Shown here in pieces: positions 1 to 5,344 of a DNA stretch of 5,344 bases; the first letter of the stretch is position 1; each line of letters begins with the position of its first letter. The notes beneath the pieces are model-generated. The model saw only the letters and a list, made by a program, of their open reading frames with translations. It had not been told where the DNA came from and ran no database searches. Origin of the DNA: CAZFLY01 sp964519995 (GTDB taxonomy: Bacteria; Planctomycetota; Phycisphaerae; Sedimentisphaerales; Anaerobacaceae). The position numbers and the translations under genes were made by a program. The stretch is taken from assembly GCA_964519995.1 (NCBI GenBank), contig CAZFLY010000106.1:1-5344 (forward strand), given 5' to 3'.

Positions 1-396
1 CGTGCTGCGGGTAAAGGATTGGATTTTACCGGTTCCTTCAACGCTATCTTTGTCCAAAACAAAATACGCATTTAGTTGACCATCGCGCACCTTTTGTTTA
101 ACCAGCTCATCTGAGCCTGTATCGGTGAGAATCTCCTGTAGCAGGATTTGCCGCTGGGGATTTGACTTGTTGTATTGCTCAAATGAGTCTTTAATTTCAT
201 CTGTTAGCTGATTCGTCAGGTCAGCAACAACAACTTTCCTGGGCGGGCGCGGGCCGGTTACACTACGTTGTGTTCGACCACTGATAAATATAACTATACC
301 TATGATGGCCGGCGTCATCAATATGCTCAGAATAAACGTCTTCGTCTTGACAACGTCAAGATATTCACGCTGGGCAATCTTAAGAATCTTCCGCAT
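1..396 (-). CDS. ABC-2 type transporter permease (NatB-like), N-terminal part, cut by the left edge
   Basis: This is the membrane subunit of an ABC exporter; 132 codons are visible and the rest lies left of the window. The start is ATG at 396-394, preceded 8 nt upstream by an AGGGG Shine-Dalgarno sequence. The N-terminus MRKILKIAQREYLDVVKTKT is the amphipathic cytoplasmic lead-in usual in ABC-2 permeases. One clear membrane helix follows at about residues 20-40 (FILSILMTPAIIGIVIFISG). A polar stretch from about residue 41 onward (KVVVADLTNQL, then VRDGQLNAYFVLDKD) matches the extracytoplasmic domain between helix 1 and the later helix bundle in the NatB/YhaP group. The gene overlaps the end of the upstream ATPase gene by 17 bases in another frame, so the two subunits are likely translationally coupled and form one transporter. 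NatB is known for Na+ export with NatA, but the substrate here cannot be read from the sequence. Confidence is high for an ABC-2 permease, low for substrate. Confidence 0.88.
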   Translation of the reverse strand, partial: MRKILKIAQREYLDVVKTKTFILSILMTPAIIGIVIFISGRTQRSVTGPRPPRKVVVADLTNQLTDEIKDSFEQYNKSNPQRQILLQEILTDTGSDELVKQKVRDGQLNAYFVLDKDSVEGTGKIQSFTRST

Positions 397-1315
397 TGTC
401 TTTTCCCCTTCGGACTTGCTCAGGGCGGGCAACCAAACGAACAAAGATTTCATGCAGCGAGGGCATTTTCACCTCGAAGGCCTTTACCTTTACCCGACCT
501 ACTAATGCTTTGAGCAAATCCTGTGGATCGGCATTGGCCGAGAGGCCGATCTCAATACGCCGGCCTTTAGACTCTGTCCCCTTTACAATGGGCAGTGTCT
601 TGATGAAGCTTGTGTCACCCTCAAGCTCGACAGAGACAGCACCGGATTTGTAACGGGAGCGAATCTCGTCTAGTCTGCCGTCCAAAACCACCTTCCCCTT
701 GTTTATAAGAAGAATGAAATCGCAAAGTCGCTCCGCCTCGTGCATCACGTGCGTTGAGAAAACGATAGTCTTACCCTCATTGCGCATCTGATGGATGATG
801 TCCTTGAGCAGGTCCTGGTTTACTGGGTCCAGGCCAGAGAATGGCTCGTCAAGGATCATCAGGTCAGGGTCGTTTATCACTGTAACTGCAAATTGCAGCT
901 TTTGATGCATTCCTCTTGAAAGATCTTCCACCTTTTTATTTGCCCAGTTAGCCAGATCAATCCGCTGAAGCCAATGTGGTACACGCCGACTAAGCTCATT
1001 AGCTTTCAGCCCTTTGATTGCACCAAAATAGGCCAGCACTTTACTGACTTTCATTTTTCGATAAAGGCCACGCTCTTCGGGCATATAGCCGATGCGCGTC
1101 TTGACACAACCAGCCGATCCATTCCCAAATATCCTGATGCTTCCGCTATCTGGATGAATGATGTTCATAATCATGCGAATGGTAGTGGTCTTGCCAGCAC
1201 CATTGGGCCCAAGAAATCCATAGATGCTGCCGGTTGGAACTCGCACGCTTAATCCGTCTACGGCTCGTACCTCACCGAAGGATTTACAAACCTGCTCAAG
1301 CGATATAGCATCCAC
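380..1315 (-). CDS. ABC transporter ATP-binding protein, NatA-like, with C-terminal DUF4162-like domain
   Basis: A 311-residue cytoplasmic ATPase that powers the adjacent permease. The nucleotide-binding domain is complete: Walker A GPNGAGKT at residues 36-43, a Q-loop region reading YMPEERGLY (about 77-85) where the usual Gln is absent, signature LSRGM at 132-136, Walker B LMILDEP ending at 158 with catalytic Glu157, D-loop SGLD at 160-163, and switch His189 in STH. The altered signature and Q-loop are, as I recall, normal for the NatA-like exporter subgroup rather than signs of decay. Residues about 216-295 form the small C-terminal domain (DUF4162 type) typical of this subgroup. The start is GTG at 1315: the next in-frame upstream codons reach a stop at 1330-1328 without another start, and AAGGA sits 9 nt upstream on the minus strand. 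A sigma70-like promoter lies about 40-70 nt upstream. Its 3' end overlaps the permease start by 17 bases. The exported substrate is unknown. Confidence 0.95.
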   Translation of the reverse strand: MDAISLEQVCKSFGEVRAVDGLSVRVPTGSIYGFLGPNGAGKTTTIRMIMNIIHPDSGSIRIFGNGSAGCVKTRIGYMPEERGLYRKMKVSKVLAYFGAIKGLKANELSRRVPHWLQRIDLANWANKKVEDLSRGMHQKLQFAVTVINDPDLMILDEPFSGLDPVNQDLLKDIIHQMRNEGKTIVFSTHVMHEAERLCDFILLINKGKVVLDGRLDEIRSRYKSGAVSVELEGDTSFIKTLPIVKGTESKGRRIEIGLSANADPQDLLKALVGRVKVKAFEVKMPSLHEIFVRLVARPEQVRRGKDNAEDS

Positions 1316-1355
1316 GTTCCCTAATCCTTAAGACGTTCACAATTTCTATTGGCTT

Positions 1356-1383
1356 ATCATATTAGCGGTTGCAGCAATGTCAA
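1356..1383 (-). promoter_or_regulatory. Sigma70-type promoter for the ABC transporter genes
   Basis: Read on the minus strand, a perfect TTGACA (-35, positions 1383-1378) is followed after 16 nt by TATGAT (-10, positions 1361-1356). Transcription would begin near 1349, giving a leader of about 34 nt that includes the AAGGA ribosome site before the GTG at 1315. Position and match are both good. The call is by consensus only. Confidence 0.7.
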
Positions 1384-1389
1384 CATTGC
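1374..1389. promoter_or_regulatory. Inverted repeat over the ABC promoter -35 box, candidate operator
   Basis: A perfect dyad with 7-bp arms, GCAATGT-CA-ACATTGC, is centred at 1381/1382 and contains the entire minus-strand -35 hexamer. A protein bound here would block RNA polymerase at the ABC promoter. It is 144 bases or more from the acyltransferase -35 box, so direct control of that gene is less obvious. No regulator gene is visible in the window and the binding protein is unknown. A chance dyad of this size is possible. Confidence 0.4.
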
Positions 1390-1532
1390 CTTGCCACGGT
1401 TAATCATCTCAAGCTGGGACACTTACAGACACAGAGGCAAGCCAGGGGAACTATTCTTTGATCAAGGCCTCCAGTTGCTCAAGGGCACTTTACACACAAA
1501 TGCGCGCCGATGACTCAGCAATGGACTAAGGC

Positions 1533-1560
1533 TTGACAGAGGCCCTATTGTCTTTACAAT
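1533..1560 (+). promoter_or_regulatory. Sigma70-type promoter for the acyltransferase gene
   Basis: A perfect TTGACA at 1533-1538 is followed after 16 nt by TACAAT at 1555-1560. Transcription would start near 1566-1569, only a few bases before the ATG at 1572 and about 12-15 bases before the ATG at 1581. This argues that TTG at 1533, formally an upstream in-frame start, is the -35 box and not a start codon. Confidence 0.72.
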
Positions 1561-1571
1561 CATGGAATATT

Positions 1572-2609
1572 ATGGATGTGATGCGCAAAAAGAAAAAGAA
1601 AAAAAACAACATCTTCGTAGACTGGCTGATCTATTTCACCGCGCGAACAATTGTTGTGTTTCTCTCTTTGTTTGATGTCAACACTAATTTAAGAATCGCC
1701 TGTTTTCTGGGCAGGGTTCTATGGAAATACTACAACCGAGGTCGTGAACGTGCCTTGGAGAACCTTAGGAAGAGCTTTCCGGAAAAAGAAGAACAATGGC
1801 TTTGGCAGACAGGCCAACGAAGCTTTGAACAAATCACTATGCTGGCCATCGACGTTCTATTCACGCCCAGACTCGTGAAGAAATGCAACTGGCGAGATTA
1901 CTCAAGATACAAAAACGTCGAACAAGCCAAATGGCTAATGCAAGAGCGCAAGGGATTACTTATGGTCACAGGTCACTATAGCAACTTTGAAATTAGTGGG
2001 TATCTGTTGGGGTTATTCGGCTTTGACATCTACAGTATTGCCCGGCCATTGGATAACAGGTTTGTCAACAACCACGTCATGGAGGTACGGCAACGAGCTG
2101 GGCAGAAAATTGTTGACAAAAAAGGTGCTACTGAACTCATGCCGAAAATCAGCTCTAGCGGCGCAACGCTTTGTTTCATCGCCGACCAAGATGCTGGCAG
2201 AAAGGCAGTTTTCGTTGATTTCTTCGGCCGAAAAGCCAGCACATACAAAAGCATTGCCCTACTCGCTATTACCAACAACGTTCCGATAGCTGTCGGCTAT
2301 AGTAGGAGAATTGGCAATAAATTTTTCTTTGAAATTGGGATTAATCGTATCATCTTTCCGGAAGAATGGGCTAATAAGGATGACCCACTTGAATGGATTA
2401 CGCTTGAATACACAAAAGCGATCGAGAAGTTCATTCGTGAGGACCCGAGTCAGTACTGGTGGGTGCACCGTAGATGGAAGACCCGGCCGAAAGAAAAAAA
2501 CAAAACTTTCGCAGCAAGCTCCATAGCCTCACATATAACGTCTAGCTCTGCAAAGATTAAACAACCTACATACTCAGTAGAGAGGCCCTTGACTACGTAC
2601 GGCATATAA
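1572..2609 (+). CDS. LpxL/HtrB-like lysophospholipid / lipid A acyltransferase
   Basis: A member of the LpxL/HtrB family of inner-membrane acyltransferases, which move an acyl chain from acyl-ACP to a lipid A precursor or related glycolipid. Numbering is from ATG 1572 (345 residues). A cationic leader (Arg5, Lys6-11) precedes one membrane helix at about 14-35. The catalytic H-x4-E is HYSNFE with His135 and Glu140. Further family blocks are ARPLDN (about 157-162), ADQD (204-207), VDFFGRKAST (about 215-224) and the C-terminal QYWWVHRRWKTRP (294-306). A Ser/Thr-rich tail of about 39 residues after that block makes it longer than the usual 300-310. I chose 1572 because a promoter occupies 1533-1560; ATG 1581 is the main alternative and neither has a good Shine-Dalgarno site. 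It is transcribed divergently from the ABC pair. The exact acceptor (lipid A, ornithine lipid or other) cannot be told from sequence. Confidence 0.92.
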   Translation: MDVMRKKKKKKNNIFVDWLIYFTARTIVVFLSLFDVNTNLRIACFLGRVLWKYYNRGRERALENLRKSFPEKEEQWLWQTGQRSFEQITMLAIDVLFTPRLVKKCNWRDYSRYKNVEQAKWLMQERKGLLMVTGHYSNFEISGYLLGLFGFDIYSIARPLDNRFVNNHVMEVRQRAGQKIVDKKGATELMPKISSSGATLCFIADQDAGRKAVFVDFFGRKASTYKSIALLAITNNVPIAVGYSRRIGNKFFFEIGINRIIFPEEWANKDDPLEWITLEYTKAIEKFIREDPSQYWWVHRRWKTRPKEKNKTFAASSIASHITSSSAKIKQPTYSVERPLTTYGI

Positions 2610-2879
2610 ACAACCGGCAAAGATATTGCCTGATCTGTGGTGAGCAATCTTTCCTGAGTTGGTAATCTGGACGTAGAAATATTCGCCGATAAGCAGAGAA
2701 CTATCAACTCTTCTAATTTTAGCATTCAGCCATTATAGTGATCAACGTTCCATAATAGAGAGACTTCTTTCGGGTCAAATCAACAACATAGGCCTCAACA
2801 GCTAAACTTCCCTCAAATCCACACTTTTCAGTCAAAATCCTTAGAAAAGGGGATGGAGATGTCTTAAGCTTGCAGGGTA
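2610..2879. other. Gene-free stretch downstream of the acyltransferase
   Basis: No supported gene, RNA or mobile element is visible here. There are weak inverted repeats (GGCAA/TTGCC with a 5-nt loop at 2616-2630, and an imperfect AAAGAT...ATCTTT pairing between about 2619 and 2652), but none is followed by a T-run, so no terminator is called. A minus-strand reading frame that enters here from inside the acyltransferase gene has no family resemblance and is treated as spurious. Confidence 0.6.
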
Positions 2880-2909
2880 TTGACTTAGTAATAAAAGATA
2901 TGTTATAAT
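2880..2909 (+). promoter_or_regulatory. Extended -10 sigma70-type promoter for the CotH-family gene
   Basis: TTGACT at 2880-2885, then 18 nt, then a perfect TATAAT at 2904-2909 preceded directly by TGT (TGn extended -10 element, 2901-2903). Transcription would start near 2915-2917, giving a leader of about 75 nt before the ATG at 2992. This is the strongest promoter match in the window. Confidence 0.75.
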
Positions 2910-2979
2910 TAAGCAGAATTTGACCGCTATCGCCTCCTATGTGTTGAGCCGTGGCCAGCCACCTGAATCATCGATGGGG

Positions 2980-2985
2980 AAGGAG
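2980..2985 (+). promoter_or_regulatory. Shine-Dalgarno site that fixes the CotH-family gene start
   Basis: AAGGAG lies 6 nt upstream of ATG 2992, an ideal spacing. An in-frame ATG at 2974 would add six residues (MGKEIK) but has no ribosome site in front of it and would place the Shine-Dalgarno inside the coding region, so 2992 is preferred. Confidence 0.85.
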
Positions 2986-2991
2986 ATAAAG

Positions 2992-5344
2992 ATGCTTGGG
3001 TACATCAGATATTCGCTCGTAGTTTTGTTATTTATAGTGTATTTGGCCTGTCCCGCCAGAGCCGATTGCCCGTTAGGCGACCTGGATGGAGACTGTAAAA
3101 TCAATTCAAGCGACCTGTATATCTTAGCTGAGCAATGGCTGGCACCGCCTGAAAGCCATGCCGACCTAAATCGAGATGACCAAGTCGATATGATGGATCT
3201 AGCCCTTCTGGCAGTGAACTGGCACAAAAAAGGCGCTGCTCTTGTGATTAATGAAGTTATGGCCGCCAATACCAATACTCACCAAGACGCACAGGGGGAA
3301 TATGATGATTGGATCGAGATTTATAACGCTGGGGACTACGCTGTGGACATCGGTGGCCTGTACTTGACAGATAATCTTTCCATGCCTATGAAATGGCAGA
3401 TTCCCAACGATGATCCTGCACTAACCACTATAGGGCCAGGTGAGTATTTATTGATATGGGCCGACAACGATATCAGCGATTCCGGTTTGCATGCAAGCTT
3501 TAGACTCGATGCCAGCGGCGACGAGGTTGCCCTTTTCGATACGGATGGCAGCACTCTCATCGATAGTATCACATTCGGCACACAAACTGCTGACATATCT
3601 TATGGGCACTACCCGGACGGCAGCGGTAATCTTCGCTTTATGGCCTCCCCTACTCCAAATGGGCCAAATATGGATATTTATCTTGGACAGCTTGCTGAGC
3701 CGAGATTCAGCCACGACCGTGGTTTTTATAACAGTCCGATTTCGGTTAGGCTATCCACCGAGAGCGAAGACGCTACTATATACTATACTCTCGACGGCAG
3801 TGAGCCAGGTATAACGGACCGATTTCCTTCAGGCATAGAATATACTGATCCTATTGTCGTTAACAAGACTACATGCATTCGGGCCAGGACGGTTAAGTCC
3901 GGGTGGATGTCCTCAGAAACAGCAACCTGCAGCTACATTTTTTTAGACAACGTAATACACCAACATCGATATCCAACAGGTTTTCCCACATCCTGGGGAC
4001 AGACCCGTGTTGACTACGAAATGGATCCGGATGTTGTCAACAACCCAGCCTATGCACTAACTATCAAGGAGGACCTCAAAACTATTCCTTCTGTGAGCAT
4101 TGTGATAGATAACAACGATTTCTTTGGAGCCGAGAGGGGTATTTATGCAAACACCCAAGCCAGTGGAATTGCCTGGGAAAGACCAGCTTCTATAGAATGG
4201 ATCGATCCAGTAAAAGGGGACGATTTCCAGGTAAATGCAGGTCTGCGTGTCCACGGCAGCCAATATGGGAGGACGAGTGGTGTAGCAAAGCATTCACTGC
4301 GAATGCTTTTTAAGAATGAATATGGTTCTCCCGAACTGGAATTTCCGCTGTTTGAGGACACCGATGTTGACCGTTTCGACTCGCTTGTGCTTCGAGGCAT
4401 CTGGAATTACTCCTGGTTTGGAGATAGTACAGCATGTGGCGGTTTGGGAACCGACCATGCAGACTACCTGCGGGACCAGTTTGCACGTGATACGGTACGG
4501 GATATGGATGGGCTGGCTTCTCACAGCAGGGCCGTTCATGTCTATATTAACGGTCTCTACTGGGGTCTTTATATTCTTACCGAAAGGCCTGACGATGGGT
4601 TCGCTTCGATACACATTGGTGGAGAGAAGGAAGACTACGATGTCCTGAAAGCTCCAAATTCTGGTTCTTCTATGGACATAATAGCAGGTGATAGAAGCGA
4701 ATGGAACACACTTTTCAGCATGGCAGAGCAAAACTTGAGCAGCACCGCGACGTATGAATCAATACAGCAATATCTGGATATTCCTGCGATGATCGATTAC
4801 TTATTGATGGTCTACTATGTTGGCAGCCGCGATGCGCCCGTTCTTTTATGTAATGACTATTTGCCACGCAATTTCTATGCCTTGCGAAGACGAGAGCCGG
4901 CAGGCCCCTTTGTGTTCATGCCCTGGGATGTGGAATGGATACTCGAATCACCAGACGTCAATCGTCTTAATGTTGTCGGGGTGCAAAATCCATACTACTT
5001 GCTTAATAGGCTTCGGTCCAATGAGGAATTCCGAATTTTACTGGCGGATCACATTTACCGACACTTCTTCAATGGCGGAGCTTTGACATCGGCTCGTTCG
5101 ATCGAACGTTATATGACCCGTGCGAATGAAATTGATCGCGCTATTGTAGGAGAGTCGGCACGATGGGGGGATAGCAGAAGGTCTTATCCCTATACTCGTG
5201 ATGTTGAGTGGGTTGCTGAGATTGACCGATTGGTGAATCAGTATTTTTCTGTTCGCACGGACATTGTATTGCAGCAATTCATACAAGCGGGCTTCTATCC
5301 CAACGTCGATGCACCCACATTCAGTCAGCACGGCGGATTGGTCA
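2992..5344 (+). CDS. Secreted CotH kinase-family protein with dockerin, lamin-tail and chitobiase-type domains; C-terminus beyond the window
   Basis: The frame is open for 784 codons to the right edge, with no stop. Order of parts: signal peptide 1-24 (hydrophobic core about 7-20, likely cleavage after ARA at 22-24). Two dockerin-like calcium loops follow, 30-41 (DLDGDCKINSSD) and 58-69 (DLNRDDQVDMMD), each followed by a helix with a tryptophan (EQW, VNW). A lamin-tail domain spans about 84-225, starting VINEVMAANT and containing DDWIEIYN. A chitobiase/hexosaminidase C-terminal-type beta-sandwich spans about 235-317 with IYYTLDGSEP. The CotH kinase-like domain spans about 360-770: YLRDQFARD (492-500), VYINGLYWGLY (517-527), Lys553 in DVLK, NDYLPRNFY (621-629) and PWD with Asp646. 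CotH kinases phosphorylate spore-coat proteins in Bacillus; in this architecture the target is unknown. The last residues (APTFSQHGG) look like the start of another beta-sandwich. It has its own strong promoter and ribosome site. Family assignment is firm; kinase activity and substrate are not shown. Confidence 0.93.
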   Translation, partial: MLGYIRYSLVVLLFIVYLACPARADCPLGDLDGDCKINSSDLYILAEQWLAPPESHADLNRDDQVDMMDLALLAVNWHKKGAALVINEVMAANTNTHQDAQGEYDDWIEIYNAGDYAVDIGGLYLTDNLSMPMKWQIPNDDPALTTIGPGEYLLIWADNDISDSGLHASFRLDASGDEVALFDTDGSTLIDSITFGTQTADISYGHYPDGSGNLRFMASPTPNGPNMDIYLGQLAEPRFSHDRGFYNSPISVRLSTESEDATIYYTLDGSEPGITDRFPSGIEYTDPIVVNKTTCIRARTVKSGWMSSETATCSYIFLDNVIHQHRYPTGFPTSWGQTRVDYEMDPDVVNNPAYALTIKEDLKTIPSVSIVIDNNDFFGAERGIYANTQASGIAWERPASIEWIDPVKGDDFQVNAGLRVHGSQYGRTSGVAKHSLRMLFKNEYGSPELEFPLFEDTDVDRFDSLVLRGIWNYSWFGDSTACGGLGTDHADYLRDQFARDTVRDMDGLASHSRAVHVYINGLYWGLYILTERPDDGFASIHIGGEKEDYDVLKAPNSGSSMDIIAGDRSEWNTLFSMAEQNLSSTATYESIQQYLDIPAMIDYLLMVYYVGSRDAPVLLCNDYLPRNFYALRRREPAGPFVFMPWDVEWILESPDVNRLNVVGVQNPYYLLNRLRSNEEFRILLADHIYRHFFNGGALTSARSIERYMTRANEIDRAIVGESARWGDSRRSYPYTRDVEWVAEIDRLVNQYFSVRTDIVLQQFIQAGFYPNVDAPTFSQHGGLV

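Larger units (their letters stand above)
1316..1571. other. Divergent intergenic control region
   Basis: This gap of 256 bases separates the minus-strand ABC genes from the plus-strand acyltransferase. It holds one promoter for each direction (described separately) and a dyad over the ABC -35 box. Between about 1390 and 1530 I see no gene, RNA or convincing terminator, only short tiny reading frames such as ATG GAC TAA at 1521-1529. That in-frame stop also limits how far the acyltransferase could extend upstream. Confidence 0.8.

Noticed and set aside
974..1252. Plus-strand 92-codon frame opposite the ABC ATPase gene
   Set aside because: It is antisense to the Walker A and Q-loop coding region and shows no protein family features.
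1533..1571. TTG start extending the acyltransferase by 13 residues
   Set aside because: The TTG is part of a perfect TTGACA -35 box with a matching -10 element at 1555-1560, and it lacks a ribosome site.
1538..2589. Nine-base direct repeat AGAGGCCCT at 1538 and 2581
   Set aside because: Too short and without flanking symmetry; expected by chance, no sign of a mobile element.
2616..2652. Possible terminator hairpins after the acyltransferase
   Set aside because: Stems are short or bulged and no T-run follows.
2450..2725. Minus-strand 91-codon frame reaching from the acyltransferase 3' end into the gap
   Set aside because: It overlaps a firm gene on the other strand, has no recognisable domain and no ribosome site that I can see.
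2974..2991. In-frame upstream ATG for the CotH-family gene
   Set aside because: No Shine-Dalgarno precedes it, whereas ATG 2992 has AAGGAG at ideal spacing.
3040..3051. Lipobox reading YLAC that would make the CotH-family protein a lipoprotein
   Set aside because: Tyr at -3 and Leu at -2 fit poorly, and a normal signal peptidase I site (ARA, residues 22-24) lies just after.
3336..5331. Several minus- and plus-strand frames of 78-145 codons inside the CotH-family gene
   Set aside because: They are shadows of a 784-codon frame with clear domain content; none has family motifs.

Overview
The window most resembles a member of the Planctomycetota, probably of the Phycisphaerae / Sedimentisphaerales type. 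The main reason is the protein that fills positions 2992 to the right edge: signal peptide, N-terminal dockerin-type calcium-binding repeat pair, lamin-tail domain, chitobiase-type beta-sandwich and CotH kinase-like domain. That architecture is familiar to me from this group. A lipid A-type acyltransferase fits a double-membrane cell. The assignment rests on recalled family knowledge, not on a search.

Layout. (1) 1-1315, minus strand: a NatA/NatB-like ABC export pair. A complete ATPase (GTG start at 1315) overlaps by 17 bases the start of a membrane permease, which runs off the left edge. (2) 1316-1571: a divergent control region with a good sigma70-type promoter on each strand. A 16-bp dyad lies over the -35 box of the ABC promoter. 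(3) 1572-2609, plus strand: an LpxL/HtrB-like inner-membrane acyltransferase, apparently expressed from an mRNA with almost no 5' leader. (4) 2610-2991: gene-free, ending in a strong extended -10 promoter, a leader of about 75 nt and a textbook Shine-Dalgarno site. (5) 2992-5344+, plus strand: a secreted multidomain CotH-family protein, 784 codons visible without a stop and still open at the edge. This is the largest gene in the window.

How they relate. The ABC pair and the acyltransferase are divergently transcribed, and both probably act on the cell envelope (export, and acylation of a lipid A-like glycolipid), but nothing visible proves a functional link. The CotH protein has its own promoter and is probably a separate unit: a secreted or surface-attached protein, possibly docked through its dockerin to a cohesin-bearing partner encoded elsewhere. 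I see no tRNA, rRNA, CRISPR array, insertion sequence or prophage signal.
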